Shown here: one piece after another, positions 1-11,288 of the stretch
Layout: every line of letters begins with the position of its first letter
Position numbering within the stretch: position 1 is the first letter of the stretch
Source: an uncultured Hyphomicrobiales bacterium
Lineage (GTDB): Bacteria > Pseudomonadota > Alphaproteobacteria > Rhizobiales > Ancalomicrobiaceae
Direction: 5' to 3'
Assembly: GCA_903930435.1 (NCBI GenBank)
Contig: CAIYYN010000017.1
Coordinates: 62,001-126,000 of the forward strand
Length of the DNA stretch: 64,000 nucleotides
Made by a program: the position numbers and the translations under genes
The notes under the pieces: generated by a model
Told to the model about the DNA's origin: nothing
Database searches by the model: none
Seen by the model: the letters and a program-made list of their open reading frames with translations, nothing else

Positions 1-25
1 AACGGCAGCTGGGCGCGGCAAGGCG

Positions 26-907
26 TTAAACCGAGATGATTGGCTCCTGGATCAATCGAGCTTGCCCGATCAGATCCCGCTCTCGTGTGCTTTGAAATCG
101 TGTATCCAGAATCTCAACAGGACGAGAACACACCAATGCCTGCGGAACATACGTCCCGCCACTTAAAACGCCCATGACCCTGGCTTCCAATCCGCCGTCG
201 TAAAACCGGATATCTCTCGCCCCAAGTTGGCCCAGATGAGAGACATACTTCGGAACGCCTGCGATATCAGCCAGCACCAGAACCCCGCCCGGCTTCAGAA
301 CGCGCCACATTTCGTTGAGCGCCTTCACCTGATCTGCTTCAGGTTCGATGTTGTGGATGACCCAGTGCGACATGACAACGTCGACGGTCCCATCCTCCAG
401 TGGCAGGAAACGGGCATCGCCAGTCGTCACGTCAACCCGGTGGCCCACACTCTCAATCTCGGCGTTGCGCCTGGTCGCATCAGGCGTGTTACCGGATTGG
501 TCTTTCTCAACCCAAACGTCAACGCCAACTGCCAAGCCTTGCGACATCCGCTTTGCTGCACCAACCAGCATTAAACCCCGACCGCACCCAACATCGACGA
601 CAAGCTCGTTATCGCTCCAACTGCGAATCTGGCCTACGGTCTCCAGCAAAGTATCGCGGGTGTTCAATTTGCCAATCTTTGAGCTCCAGGTCATATATAA
701 ACTCATAAACGCGCCATACGAAAATAAAAACAAACCAATCAATGCTGAACCTGCAAACAAGAAGTCAAAATCCCTCACCTGGTACACAAAACACGCTAAA
801 TTAAATACGAGAAACAGCAAACCAATTACAGCAATCAACGCCATGATTCGCCGAACGTCTGGCGCATCTATCCCATAATCTGATTTTGACTTCAAAATTT
901 TGGGCAT
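26..907 (-). CDS. Membrane-anchored class I SAM-dependent methyltransferase
   Basis: 293 residues from the ATG at 907, which is preceded by an AGGAAGG Shine-Dalgarno; a GTG 48 bases further upstream is also in frame but has no ribosome site. Two hydrophobic segments (about residues 20–42 and 48–71) anchor the protein. A Rossmann methyltransferase domain follows, with motif I VDVGCGRG near residues 104–111 and the post-motif WRVLKPGG typical of Methyltransf_11/25 enzymes. The domain fold and SAM binding are clear from sequence. The substrate is unknown; a lipid or quinone-like membrane substrate is inferred only from the membrane anchor. It is a single gene, and the bases from 1 to 25 hold nothing recognisable. 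Confidence 0.8.
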   Translation of the reverse strand: MPKILKSKSDYGIDAPDVRRIMALIAVIGLLFLVFNLACFVYQVRDFDFLFAGSALIGLFLFSYGAFMSLYMTWSSKIGKLNTRDTLLETVGQIRSWSDNELVVDVGCGRGLMLVGAAKRMSQGLAVGVDVWVEKDQSGNTPDATRRNAEIESVGHRVDVTTGDARFLPLEDGTVDVVMSHWVIHNIEPEADQVKALNEMWRVLKPGGVLVLADIAGVPKYVSHLGQLGARDIRFYDGGLEARVMGVLSGGTYVPQALVCSRPVEILDTRFQSTRERDLIGQARLIQEPIISV

Positions 908-1668
908 GCGACTTTCCTTCCTCGAATTCCTGAATTTCGTGGGAATATTACCCACAAAATCAACTCCGGAAGATGTACATCATCTCACGCCGAAACGAAA
1001 TGACCATTTGCCTTGCTTCTTAACATTTCAGACCAAAACCGACCGAAAAGTCGCTTTGGCTCCTGCCTTCTCATTTTCCCTACGATTTAAGCTGGCCAAT
1101 TGGAATCCACTTCCATCTGGAAAACGTCTCGATTTCCACGTCAGCGGGTCGACCAAAGCCTCTGACCTGAGTTCGATCGGACGGTTCGCTTGGCTGCGTA
1201 GTGTTGTTGTCGCGGTCAATTGCCAAGGCACGCTGCTTCTCCTGCATTTTTTCGGACTCAGCAGGCGAGAATTGACAGACCAGACCTTTGTCGCGTCATC
1301 GCTTGACGCAGGTTATTAACTTGCATTTGACAAGTTATCGTGACAAACCTCTCGTTAACTCGTTATGATGCTCAGAGATTGGGGGGATTTTTCGTCGTTT
1401 GTCTCACTTTGGACAGGCAACCAACCCTGTGTGTGCTCATGACGCGCCGCTAGATGACCCTTTAGGTAGTGCCAATAGTGGGGTTGCGTGACGTCGGGCT
1501 AAGCCCGTAACGACCTGGGTACGCGATACGCCGCGAATGCCAATACTGTTATGGGACAACATCGAAGTCGGCCAACCCACGCTTTATCGAATCCGGACCA
1601 ATTCTAAAAAACCATCATCAAGACTTGTTAGACTGACTTACTTACACTCCAATCCATCGGAAACAACA
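908..1668. other. Gene-free intergenic stretch
   Basis: About 760 bases between two divergent genes. Open frames here (for example 900–1319 on the plus strand) lack a ribosome site, family resemblance and coding-like composition. A weak sigma70-like promoter can be proposed at 1340–1369 (GTGACA, 18 bases, TATGAT), pointing toward the MAPEG gene 300 bases downstream. A short GGGCT/AAGCCC palindrome lies near 1496–1507. Nothing else is convincing. Confidence 0.4.
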
Positions 1669-2079
1669 ATGACCCCTGATCTCTGGATAGTGTTGAGCCT
1701 TGCCTTGCTCACGGAACTTCTCACCCTTCCGCCCGCGTTCGCTCGCGGCTCCGTGCCGGGCGGCATCAAATGGCTCTTTTACAATCGCGACACCCGGCTG
1801 GAGGGCGTACCATCCTGGGGTGACCGCGCCGTGCGTGCACATGACAATCTCGCTAACAATCTGGCAATGTATGTCGGGATCATCGGGATTGCCTACATCA
1901 CGGGTGCCACCAGTGGCGTCACGATGATCGCTGGTATCGTCTTGCTCATCGCGCGCGTGTTGCATGCGATCGTCTACATTGCTGGCATTCCGTACTTGCG
2001 GACGGCGGTCTTTGCCGTTGGACAGTTCGCCATGCTGGTCTATGTCTGGGAAATCGTGGTCCATTTCATGGGCCGATGA
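1669..2079 (+). CDS. MAPEG family membrane protein
   Basis: 136 residues starting at MTPDLW; the in-frame upstream extension to 1537 is not hydrophobic or family-like, so the inner ATG is preferred although its ribosome site is weak. About four transmembrane segments. The loop with RAVRAHDNLANN and the downstream ARVLHAIVYIAGIPYLR stretch are the conserved MAPEG features (membrane-associated proteins in eicosanoid and glutathione metabolism). Many bacterial members are uncharacterised, so glutathione-dependent activity is only a family-based possibility. A strong hairpin follows the gene. A second, divergent MAPEG protein is encoded at 8380–8811. Confidence 0.8.
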   Translation: MTPDLWIVLSLALLTELLTLPPAFARGSVPGGIKWLFYNRDTRLEGVPSWGDRAVRAHDNLANNLAMYVGIIGIAYITGATSGVTMIAGIVLLIARVLHAIVYIAGIPYLRTAVFAVGQFAMLVYVWEIVVHFMGR

Positions 2080-2134
2080 GCCGGACCCGATGACGGTCAT
2101 CTGTTGGTACTCGCAATATTGAGTTAGCACAGTC

Positions 2135-2157
2135 AAGACGGCGTCCGCGCCGTCTTT
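2135..2157 (+). terminator. Hairpin terminator after the MAPEG gene
   Basis: Perfect 9-bp stem AAGACGGCG / CGCCGTCTT with a four-base TCCG loop, ending in a short T run (TTT) on the plus strand. It lies 55 bases after the MAPEG stop codon and before the HxlR gene. Confidence 0.6.
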
Positions 2158-2190
2158 CAGGTACGCGGGAATTAGCCGGGGAGCAAACCA

Positions 2191-2553
2191 TTGGCAAAGA
2201 GGGTGGATGGACTTGACTGGCGTTCCGTGTGCCCGATCAGTTCCGCCCTCGATGTTGTCGGCGACAAATGGTCATTGCTCATTATCCGCGATCTGTTGAT
2301 CCACGGGTCTCGGACCTATTCCGAGTTTCTGGCCGCGCCGGAAGGCATCTCTACCAACATTCTGGCCGCAAGGCTTGATCTGCTGACGTGCCTTAAACTG
2401 GTCGAGCGCGTGAATCCCGACGCCAGCCCACGCAATAACGCCTTCAAACTGACCGAAAGCGGGGCTGCTCTGCGGCCAGCGCTGGACGGACTTGGCCGCT
2501 GGGCGCAACAGCATTTGGCGGAGTTTCACACCGATATTGTCCGGTTTTCCTGA
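2191..2553 (+). CDS. HxlR-family winged-helix transcriptional regulator
   Basis: 120 residues from a TTG start; GGGGAG sits 6–10 bases upstream and no ATG is available in frame. The CPISSALDVVGDKWSLLIIRDL segment followed by a winged-helix core (ISTNILAARLDLL) is diagnostic for HxlR/MarR-like regulators. The single Cys near the N-terminus (CPIS) is the position that senses redox or aldehyde stress in several family members; that role here is inferred. It is the likely local regulator of the MAPEG gene upstream or acts elsewhere. It converges on guaA with only about 40 bases between the stop codons. Confidence 0.85.
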   Translation: MAKRVDGLDWRSVCPISSALDVVGDKWSLLIIRDLLIHGSRTYSEFLAAPEGISTNILAARLDLLTCLKLVERVNPDASPRNNAFKLTESGAALRPALDGLGRWAQQHLAEFHTDIVRFS

Positions 2554-2595
2554 CCGCCAACCCGGCAGCGAGTACAAGGCCAGTCATCGTCGGCC

Positions 2596-4161
2596 TCATT
2601 CCCATTCGATTGTTCCGGGCGGCTTTGACGTCACGTCATAGACGACGCGGTTGATACCCTTGACTTCGTTGATGATCCGGGTCGCGGCGCGGCCGAGGAA
2701 GTTCATGTCGTAGGGGAAGAAATCCGCTGTCATGCCATCAACCGACGTGACCGCCCGCAGTGCGCAGACGAAATCATAGGTCCGGTAATCACCCATCACG
2801 CCGACAGTCTGCACCGGCAGGAGCACTGCGAATGCCTGCCAGATCTTGTCGTAAAGTCCTGCCTTGCGGATTTCGTCGAGATAGACGGCATCGGCCTTGC
2901 GCAGGATATCGAGCTTGTCGCGCGTGATGCCACCGGGACAGCGGATCGCCAGACCCGGCCCCGGGAAGGGATGCCGACCGATGAAGCTCTCGGGCAGGCC
3001 AAGTTCGCGCCCGAGTGCCCGCACCTCGTCCTTGAACAGTTCGCGCAATGGCTCGACAAGCTGCATGTTCATGCGCTCGGGCAAGCCACCGACGTTGTGA
3101 TGCGACTTGATCGTCACCGAGGGTCCGCCGGAAAACGACACGCTTTCGATCACGTCGGGATAAAGCGTGCCTTGGGCGAGGAACGTCAGCGGCCCGCGCC
3201 CATCAGCCGCGATCTTCTTTGCCTCGGCCTCAAAGGTCTCGATGAACAGACGGCCAATGATCTTGCGCTTGGTTTCGGGATCAGAGACGCCCTCAAGCTG
3301 GCCGATGAAGAGTTCGGACGCATCCACGTGCACGAGCGGAATATTGAAATGGTCGCGGAACATGCCGACGACCTGTTCGCTCTCGCCCAAGCGCATCAGG
3401 CCGTGATCGACATAGACGCAAGTGAGCTGATCGCCGATCGCCTCGTGGATCAGCACCGCTGCGACCGAGGAATCAACCCCGCCCGACAGCCCGCAGAGAA
3501 CCCGGCCATTGCCGACCTGGGCGCGGATCTTGGCAATCATCTCGGCGCGATAGGCGGACATCGACCAGTCCGGCTTCAGGCCGACGATACGCGTCACGAA
3601 ATTCGCCAGCAGCTTCGCCCCATCCGGCGTATGCACCACTTCCGGGTGGAACATCGTCGTGTAATAGCGACGCTGCTCATTGACGGCGATGGCGAATGGT
3701 GCGTTCTCGGAGGTGCCGACGACTTCGAAGCCGTCGGGCAATTGTGTGACCCGGTCGCCGTGGCTCATCCAGACGGGATAGCGCTGACCCACGTCCCAGA
3801 TGCCCTCAAACAACGGCGACACCTTCAGGATTTCCACATCCGCGCGGCCGAATTCGGCGGCGTGGCCACCCTCGACGGTTCCACCAAGTTGCGTTGCGAG
3901 CGTCTGCTGGCCATAGCAGATCGCGAGGATCGGAACGCCTGAGTCAAACACCGCCTGCGGTGCCCGTGGCGATCCCTCACGTGTCACCGAATCCGGCCCG
4001 CCCGAGAAGATCACGCCCTTCGGCTTCAGCGCCGCAAATGCGTCGCCGGCCTTTTGATAGGGATGGATCTCGCAATAGACCCCCGCTTCGCGCAAACGCC
4101 GCGCGATCAACTGGGTCACCTGCGAGCCGAAGTCGACGATCAGTATGGATTGGTGCTGCAT
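2596..4161 (-). CDS. guaA: GMP synthase (glutamine-hydrolysing)
   Basis: Converts XMP to GMP in the cytoplasm using ATP and glutamine, the last step of guanine nucleotide synthesis. 521 residues, standard length. The N-terminal class I glutamine amidotransferase shows [14 protein letters not shown], the catalytic Cys in AICYGQQ, and the His-Glu pair in MFHPEVVHT. The ATP pyrophosphatase domain has the PP-loop [12 protein letters not shown], and the C-terminal dimerisation domain ends in PPGTIEWE, as in GuaA of other bacteria. The ATG at 4161 is chosen over an upstream in-frame TTG because it gives the family N-terminus. guaB lies 4.7 kb away on the same strand. Confidence 0.98.
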   Translation of the reverse strand: MQHQSILIVDFGSQVTQLIARRLREAGVYCEIHPYQKAGDAFAALKPKGVIFSGGPDSVTREGSPRAPQAVFDSGVPILAICYGQQTLATQLGGTVEGGHAAEFGRADVEILKVSPLFEGIWDVGQRYPVWMSHGDRVTQLPDGFEVVGTSENAPFAIAVNEQRRYYTTMFHPEVVHTPDGAKLLANFVTRIVGLKPDWSMSAYRAEMIAKIRAQVGNGRVLCGLSGGVDSSVAAVLIHEAIGDQLTCVYVDHGLMRLGESEQVVGMFRDHFNIPLVHVDASELFIGQLEGVSDPETKRKIIGRLFIETFEAEAKKIAADGRGPLTFLAQGTLYPDVIESVSFSGGPSVTIKSHHNVGGLPERMNMQLVEPLRELFKDEVRALGRELGLPESFIGRHPFPGPGLAIRCPGGITRDKLDILRKADAVYLDEIRKAGLYDKIWQAFAVLLPVQTVGVMGDYRTYDFVCALRAVTSVDGMTADFFPYDMNFLGRAATRIINEVKGINRVVYDVTSKPPGTIEWE

Positions 4162-4242
4162 GGCGGGGATGTAAAGGAGGTTCGCGGGCAAGGCAAGGGG
4201 TGGAGCTTCAGGTTAAGCCCCGCAAAAGGCTCTCAGACGGCG

Positions 4243-5049
4243 TTACGCCCGCACTTCCCGCTGGAAAATCTCGAGGGCATGGGCCTTCGTGGCGACAAAG
4301 CTTGACTCAGACATGCTCGCCGGATTGCGCGGCCGCGCCAGATCGAACGGCATATAGTCCGCGATCCGGGTCGGACGTCGCGTCAGCAGTAGGATCTTGT
4401 CCGCCAGAAACACCGCGTCTTCCAGATTGTGGCTGACGATGACCATCGTGACGCCGGTCTTGAGATAGATGTCCTGTAGCTTGTCGCGGATGAAGAGGGT
4501 CATTTCATAGTCGAGCGCGGAGAATGGCTCATCCAGAAACAGCACCTCCGGGCGCGGGGCGAGCGCACGCATGATGCAGACCGTTTGCTGTTGCCCGCCG
4601 GAGAGTTCGTAGGGGTAGCGATTGAGATCGAAGCGGATGTCGAATTCGGCAACCAGTTCGTCAACCCGCGCCTTGACCTGCGGCTTGCCCAGCCCCATGC
4701 GTTTCAAGGGATAGGCGATATTGTCGATGGCCCGTATCCACGGGAAAAGCGCCTCGCGATACTGCTGGAACACATAGCCGATCCGGGTCTGCTTCAGGGT
4801 CTTGCCGTCAAACAGGATTTCGCCCTGATCGACCGGGATGAGTCCGGCGATCATGTTCATCAGCGTGGATTTGCCGCAACCGTTCGGGCCGAAGATCGAG
4901 ATGATCCGCCCCTCCGGAATGTCGAGATCAAAATTCTCATAGAGCGGGCTACCGGCGAAGGATTTGTAGAGTCCACGTACGGTGATGTGGGTGCGGTCGC
5001 GCGTCAGCATGACCGGCAGGCCAGCAGCGTCGGTCAGCATGTCGCTCAT
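4243..5049 (-). CDS. ABC transporter ATP-binding protein (SsuB/TauB-like)
   Basis: 268 residues, last gene of a three-gene importer operon. Walker A FGPNGCGKST, Q-loop VFQQYREALFPW, signature LSGGQQQ, Walker B VLFLDEPFSALD and the switch His in IVSHNLEDA are all present. The HNLEDAVFLADK region is typical of nitrate/sulfonate/taurine ATPases. The ATG overlaps the permease stop codon as ATGA and follows a GGAG ribosome site. The substrate cannot be read from sequence; sulfonates, pyrimidine precursors or aromatic acids are all possible for this family. Confidence 0.93.
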   Translation of the reverse strand: MSDMLTDAAGLPVMLTRDRTHITVRGLYKSFAGSPLYENFDLDIPEGRIISIFGPNGCGKSTLMNMIAGLIPVDQGEILFDGKTLKQTRIGYVFQQYREALFPWIRAIDNIAYPLKRMGLGKPQVKARVDELVAEFDIRFDLNRYPYELSGGQQQTVCIMRALAPRPEVLFLDEPFSALDYEMTLFIRDKLQDIYLKTGVTMVIVSHNLEDAVFLADKILLLTRRPTRIADYMPFDLARPRNPASMSESSFVATKAHALEIFQREVRA

Positions 5050-5807
5050 TTGCCGCTCCAGTGGATGAACCGCTTTTCCATGACCAGAAACGCCACATTG
5101 AGCAGATAACCGAGCGCCCCCGTGACAAGGATCGAGGCATACATGTCCTTGACGTTCAGGACCTGCTGCGCATCGATGATGCGATGGCCGAGGCCGGTCT
5201 CGGAGCCAATGAACATCTCGGCCACGATCACGATGACAAGCGCCATCGAAATACCGTTGCGCAGGCCCACAAACGTTTGGCTCAGGCTCTCCATCAGCAG
5301 GACGTCGCGAAAGATATCCCATGCATTTGCGCCCATGACGCGGGCAGCGAGAATACGGGTCTTGCGGGCATGCATGACGCCATAGGCTGAATTGAACAGG
5401 ATCACGAGCACGGCGGCAAAGGCGGCAATTGCGATCTTGTTCGCGTCGGTGATGCCAAAGATCAGCAGGAACAGCGGGATCAGCGCGGATGAGGGCGTCG
5501 AGCGAAAAAAATCGATCAGGAACTCGACGCTGCGATAGGCGGTCTCGGACGACCCAAGCGCAATCCCGAGCGGCACACCCACGGCTGCGGCGCAAGCAAA
5601 CGCGATCGCAGTTCGCTCGAATGTCGCCCAGATATCGATGACCATCACGCCCTTGACGAGCGAATTGGCCAGAAACGCAACTGTTTCGAACGGCGATGGC
5701 AATAAGACCTTGTTGACCAGCCCCAAGACAACGACGCCATACCAGACGACGAAAAACAGGACCGGTCCGAGAAATGGTAGCAGGCGTCGGGTCAGCGTCG
5801 GCTCCAT
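5046..5807 (-). CDS. ABC transporter permease (SsuC/TauC-like)
   Basis: 253 residues from the ATG at 5807, with an AAGGGATAGGCGG ribosome region; the longer frame reading into the preceding gene is discarded. About six transmembrane segments. The EAA loop is visible around GANAWDIFRDVLLMESLSQTF, which contacts the ATPase. It starts 4 bases after the binding-protein gene stop and overlaps the ATPase gene by 4 bases, so the three genes are certainly cotranscribed. Family: BPD_transp_1 permeases of the nitrate/sulfonate/taurine group. Confidence 0.92.
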   Translation of the reverse strand: MEPTLTRRLLPFLGPVLFFVVWYGVVVLGLVNKVLLPSPFETVAFLANSLVKGVMVIDIWATFERTAIAFACAAAVGVPLGIALGSSETAYRSVEFLIDFFRSTPSSALIPLFLLIFGITDANKIAIAAFAAVLVILFNSAYGVMHARKTRILAARVMGANAWDIFRDVLLMESLSQTFVGLRNGISMALVIVIVAEMFIGSETGLGHRIIDAQQVLNVKDMYASILVTGALGYLLNVAFLVMEKRFIHWSGK

Positions 5808-5811
5808 CCGC

Positions 5812-6801
5812 CTATCCCTTGTAAAACAGGGGAGCGACATCAATGTGCCGGGTAAAGATCCCGCGATCCGTGAAGACATCGAAGAATTTCTGGTAGGCGG
5901 CGAGATCAGTCTCGCTGAACTCTGTCGCCATCTTGAAACCAGGCAGCGGCACCTCGTTGGCCAGCCCCTCCTCGATACCCGTGTAACCCTTCAAGTACTT
6001 GCGCACTTCATCCGGCTGCTCTGCGACAATTTTGACGCCCTTGGCGTAGGCTGCCACGTAAGGCTTCACGAGTTCCGGGTATTTCTCCATGAAGACGGTT
6101 GTCAGCGTCGCTGTGCCACCGAACCAGGGCAATTTCTCGTCCCCGAGCACATACGTGGAGATCACACCGTCCTCTAGGATACGCGAAATATTCTTCAGAC
6201 GGCCGATCGTGCCGGTTGGCTCTAGCGTGTAGACGGCGTCAATCTGACCTGCCGCGAGCGCGGGCACATGCTGGCCGATGGGCAACTCGATGATCTTGGG
6301 ATCCTTGATCCCGTTGGCTTCAAGGATTGCCTTGGCAAGCACGATATTCTGGATACCGGGACCGGACGCGACGCGCTTGCCCGCGAGTTCCTTGATGGAC
6401 TTGATCGGACTGTCGACCGGCACAAGGATTTCATCGAGCACGAACTGCTTGTTGCTCGGGTTTGAACAGATGATCTTGAACAATCCCGGCGATGTGATTT
6501 CTCCCAGACCGAGTGCAGCCGAAGCCACGCCGTTCGCCGATCCCTCGATGCGTCCGGCGATCATCGCTTCGACCACCTGCGTCGCACTGGCGAACTTGGC
6601 ACCCTCGACGTCGAGACCGACCTCTTTGAAGAAGCCTTTTTCAAGCGCCACATAAAACGGCAACCCAGCCGACAGTGGCCAGTAGCCAATACGGATTTTC
6701 GGGGTTTCAGCACGGGCGGCAGAGAAGGCGCTGGCGGCCAGACCGGCTGAGCCGAGGGCCAGCGCCGCGCGGCGGGTGACAACAGGCGTGCGACGCGACA
6801 T
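5812..6801 (-). CDS. ABC transporter periplasmic substrate-binding protein (NMT1/SsuA-like)
   Basis: 329 residues with a Tat-type signal (TRRAALALG, cleavage after AARA near residue 32). The mature part has the SsuA/NMT1 layout: IRIGYWPLSAGLPFYVALEKG, then VVEAMIAGRIEGSANG and ELAGKRVASGPGIQN. A GAGGAG ribosome site lies 6 bases before the ATG. It is the first gene of the importer operon and so probably the most highly expressed. The ligand is unknown. About 270 bases upstream, to the rsmB-like gene, hold the probable promoter, but I see no clear -35/-10 pair. Confidence 0.9.
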   Translation of the reverse strand: MSRRTPVVTRRAALALGSAGLAASAFSAARAETPKIRIGYWPLSAGLPFYVALEKGFFKEVGLDVEGAKFASATQVVEAMIAGRIEGSANGVASAALGLGEITSPGLFKIICSNPSNKQFVLDEILVPVDSPIKSIKELAGKRVASGPGIQNIVLAKAILEANGIKDPKIIELPIGQHVPALAAGQIDAVYTLEPTGTIGRLKNISRILEDGVISTYVLGDEKLPWFGGTATLTTVFMEKYPELVKPYVAAYAKGVKIVAEQPDEVRKYLKGYTGIEEGLANEVPLPGFKMATEFSETDLAAYQKFFDVFTDRGIFTRHIDVAPLFYKG

Positions 6802-7031
6802 GCAAACTCCTCATGATCAATGTGCCGCCCCTGGAGCGACGGGTTCATGAGAGGCATCAGCAAGCACCATGCCAATTCCGCGCTGGCACAAAGAAGGCTG
6901 AAGCCATCAGTGTCGGACCCTCGCGGCGACACTAAACTCAGCCTGCTCGACCACATTGCATGCAAATGCGCTGAAAACGCCTTATTTCTAGGCGATTGTT
7001 CAATCAAACCCGATTTTGCATAAAATATGGA

Positions 7032-7057
7032 GCGACGCTCGGCCTTGCGAGCGTCGC
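7032..7057 (-). terminator. Hairpin downstream of the rsmB-like gene
   Basis: Perfect 9-bp stem GCGACGCTC / GAGCGTCGC with an 8-base loop, 15 bases past the stop codon of the minus-strand methyltransferase gene. The minus-strand sequence after it is T-rich (ATATTTTAT) rather than a pure T run, so it is a likely but imperfect intrinsic terminator for the guaB–MAPEG–rsmB group. Confidence 0.5.
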
Positions 7058-7072
7058 CTAAAAAGTAAGCTC

Positions 7073-8380
7073 TTATTCCTTCACCAACACCGCCACAAAA
7101 AACCCGTCGGTGCCAGCGCTGGCAGGTGTCAGGCGGACGACTGGCGAGACACGCTCGTCAGTGCGAACAAACGGCTTCAGTTTGGCAGCGGTTGCCGGGT
7201 CCTGTGTCGTGAGGCGCGCCAGGGGATCGGTGACCTGGAACCCCGGATGCCGCTGCAGGAACGCCTCAACCCGATCTTCGTTTTCATCTGCCAGCACCGA
7301 GCAGGTGATATAGACGAGCCGACCACCGGCCTTCACATAACGAGCGGCATCGTCAAGCACGGCATCCTGCTCGGCCATGCGCGTCTCAAGATAGGCTTCC
7401 GTCAGCCGCCATTTCGCGTCGGGACGCCGACGCCAGGTGCCCGTGCCGGAACACGGTGCGTCGACGAGGACAAGATCCATGCGACCGGCGAGATCATCCA
7501 GCACATCGTCCTTGCCCGGCGCACGCGGCTGAATGTTGCGAGCGCTCGCGCGGGTCTGGCGATCATAGAGATCGCGCATCCGGCGCTTGTCATTGTCGTA
7601 AGCGTAGAGCTGACCCTTGTTGGACATGAGCGCGGCGAGCGCGAGCGACTTGCCGCCAGCACCTGCACAGAGGTCGAGCACCTGCTCGTCGGCCAGGGGT
7701 GCGGCGATCAAGGCCGCAATCTGCGATCCTTCATCCTGGATCTCGACCAGTCCCTTGATATAGGCGGGTTCCGCTTCAACATGCGGCGCTTTTGCCGGGC
7801 CAGTTCCGACCTTGATCCGAATGCCGTAAGGGCTGAGCGTTGATGGCTCGACATCCAGCATGTTCAACTGCTTCAAGGCCTTGTCGCGATCGCCTTTCAA
7901 CGTGTTGACACGAAGATCAACCGGGGCCCGCTCGGACAGCGCACGCGCTTCCGTCAGGAGGCGCTCGCCAAACACCCTTTCCAGCGACGTCATGAGCCAC
8001 TCGGGAAAATCAGCCGCGATATGCGCAGGCGCGCCGTCGAGGTTCGGATTGGCCAGATGCGCGGCTTCGTGGTCCGTCAGGGGTGGCGGGGCGTGGGGAT
8101 CGGACAGCGCAGCCGTCAAGCCCTCAAGGCCCTTTTGCCAACCAATCGCATAGCTTGCCAGAATGGCTGCACGCGGGCTGGTATCGCCCATCATGTACCC
8201 GAGCGATGACCTGCGCCTCATCGTGTCATAGACCAGATTGCCGATGGCCGTACGGTCACCGGAACCCGCGAACCGGTGCTTGATGCCCCAATCCTTCAGC
8301 GCTTCCGAGACTGGCCGGTGGTGTGTTTCGATATCGGTGAGTACTGCAATCGCAGCCTCCAGTCGTCCGCCGTCGCGCAT
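7073..8380 (-). CDS. RsmB-type rRNA (cytosine-5) methyltransferase
   Basis: 435 residues, RsmB/NOP family. SAM motif I LDLCAGAGGKSLALAA, motif IV VDAPCSGTGTWRRRPDAKWR and motif VI ITCSVLADENED carry both cysteines of the family's covalent mechanism (PC and TC). Members methylate C5 of a cytosine in 16S rRNA; which position is modified here is not evident, so the RsmB name is a family call. The N-terminal RNA-binding part is shorter than the NusB-like domain of E. coli RsmB. The ATG overlaps the stop codon of the upstream MAPEG gene by one base (TGATG), so the two are translationally coupled. Confidence 0.88.
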   Translation of the reverse strand: MRDGGRLEAAIAVLTDIETHHRPVSEALKDWGIKHRFAGSGDRTAIGNLVYDTMRRRSSLGYMMGDTSPRAAILASYAIGWQKGLEGLTAALSDPHAPPPLTDHEAAHLANPNLDGAPAHIAADFPEWLMTSLERVFGERLLTEARALSERAPVDLRVNTLKGDRDKALKQLNMLDVEPSTLSPYGIRIKVGTGPAKAPHVEAEPAYIKGLVEIQDEGSQIAALIAAPLADEQVLDLCAGAGGKSLALAALMSNKGQLYAYDNDKRRMRDLYDRQTRASARNIQPRAPGKDDVLDDLAGRMDLVLVDAPCSGTGTWRRRPDAKWRLTEAYLETRMAEQDAVLDDAARYVKAGGRLVYITCSVLADENEDRVEAFLQRHPGFQVTDPLARLTTQDPATAAKLKPFVRTDERVSPVVRLTPASAGTDGFFVAVLVKE

Positions 8381-8811
8381 CAGATGATACTTCCAGTCAA
8401 AAGATCGAGAATGAGGATGGCCGTCATCGTGATCAGCGCCGCAATGCCAACAAAGAAGACACGTGCGCGCAGCAGAACGTTATTCCGGCCAGTGTGGATA
8501 TAGGAGTGGACGATCCGCGATCCCAGATAAACGAAGGCGGCAATGGCCAGAACGAGACTGGCCAGATGCGTCAGCAGCGCCAGCAGGATCAACGCATAGA
8601 AGAGCGTCGGCGTTTCCCACTGGTTGTTCATGTTGTTGCCGAGCTTGCGGGCATAGTCCGGCATCGCACTCATATCGAGCGAGATATCGCCCTTGATTTC
8701 CCGCCTCGCGGCCGCCTTGAAGCGCGCCCGACCCGTCATGAACGCGATGAAGAACGTCCAGACAATCTGGCCAAGAAACGCAAGGATGAGCAGTCGCTCG
8801 GAAAGGGTCAT
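8380..8811 (-). CDS. MAPEG family membrane protein
   Basis: 143 residues, four predicted transmembrane segments. The central loop NNMNNQWETPTLFYAL and the later LGSRIVHSYIHTG...N...R segment are typical of bacterial MAPEG proteins. It lies between guaB and the rsmB-like gene on the same strand and shares one base with the latter, which suggests an operon. It is not closely similar to the other MAPEG protein in this window (1669–2079). Enzymatic activity is unproven for most bacterial members. Confidence 0.85.
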   Translation of the reverse strand: MTLSERLLILAFLGQIVWTFFIAFMTGRARFKAAARREIKGDISLDMSAMPDYARKLGNNMNNQWETPTLFYALILLALLTHLASLVLAIAAFVYLGSRIVHSYIHTGRNNVLLRARVFFVGIAALITMTAILILDLLTGSII

Positions 8812-8880
8812 GTCGTCGGGGTCTCGCAGTCGATCGCAGGCCGCTTGTTATAGCAGGTTCTGCGCGGTTCGCGTCGTCAC

Positions 8881-10458
<1,578 letters not shown>

Positions 10459-10565
10459 TCAAGTTGGCGCGGGTAGGTAACACGGAAATGTCGGTGACGG
10501 AAGCGCGCAACAGCATTGCGATAAAAAAGATGCCTTTCGGCAGATCAAAGCAGTGCAGACCGACC

Positions 10566-11177
10566 TCAATGTCGGCGTCCGAAGCCAGGTTCCGCAGGTT
10601 TCAGCTTGGGTGCCACATCGGGTCTGGACCGAACGATCACCTCGGTTGGCTTCGAGGCTGTCATGATATCCTTCAACCGACGCTCGCGGGCCATTTCTGC
10701 CTGCGCCAGGAGAAAGCGTTCAACCGGATCGACATTTTCCGATGCGTTGTCATCACTGCCATCGGCACTTGACGGGATGAAAGCCAGCAAAACCACAATG
10801 ACAGCCGTGAAAGCGAGGCATCCATAGAGACCTGCGGTCACATTGGCCAGATACAGAATGGGAACAGCAAGGAGTGCGACGATCACCGTGAGCCCTAAAA
10901 AGCTCGGCCATGCTGGCAGTCCGACATCCCTGAGACGTTTCACCAGCAATGCCGATATCGGCAGCAGCACCAATCCCAAACCCAGCAAAGCAATAATCGC
11001 TATGCTGGGTAACTGACTTGCAAGACTGTTTCCAATGCGGAGCATTCGAGTGATATCGACTGAATAAAACTGCACCCCATACACAAATAAAACGACCACG
11101 CCACACTGCAATGTGGCCCAGAGTGCAAACTGCCCTCTGTTTAGCCGCCCGGAGAATGTGAAAAGTACCTCGAACAC
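10566..11177 (-). CDS. DUF805 family inner-membrane protein
   Basis: 203 residues from a GTG start with GGGAG 8 bases upstream. The N-terminal FTFSGRLNRGQFALW and the central VKRLRDVGLPAW are the two landmark motifs of DUF805 (YhaH-like) proteins. About four to five transmembrane helices are followed by a charged cytoplasmic tail of about 65 residues (from ADGSDDN on) that most family members lack. Function unknown. It is monocistronic. Confidence 0.75.
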   Translation of the reverse strand: MFEVLFTFSGRLNRGQFALWATLQCGVVVLFVYGVQFYSVDITRMLRIGNSLASQLPSIAIIALLGLGLVLLPISALLVKRLRDVGLPAWPSFLGLTVIVALLAVPILYLANVTAGLYGCLAFTAVIVVLLAFIPSSADGSDDNASENVDPVERFLLAQAEMARERRLKDIMTASKPTEVIVRSRPDVAPKLKPAEPGFGRRH

Positions 11178-11288
11178 CGCCTATGTCTCCCAAAGTTCGC
11201 TGAGAGACATATTCGTTTTTTCACATTTATTAACACTTGAACGAAATAGCTAATTTGAATGAAATATGATCGAATAAACGGCGGTATT

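Noticed and set aside
900-1319. Possible 139-residue protein upstream of the MAPEG gene
   Set aside because: Starts inside the methyltransferase start region, no ribosome site, no recognisable domain.
2971-3942. Long open frame on the plus strand opposite guaA
   Set aside because: Antisense shadow of a highly conserved gene in GC-rich DNA; no ribosome site or family resemblance.
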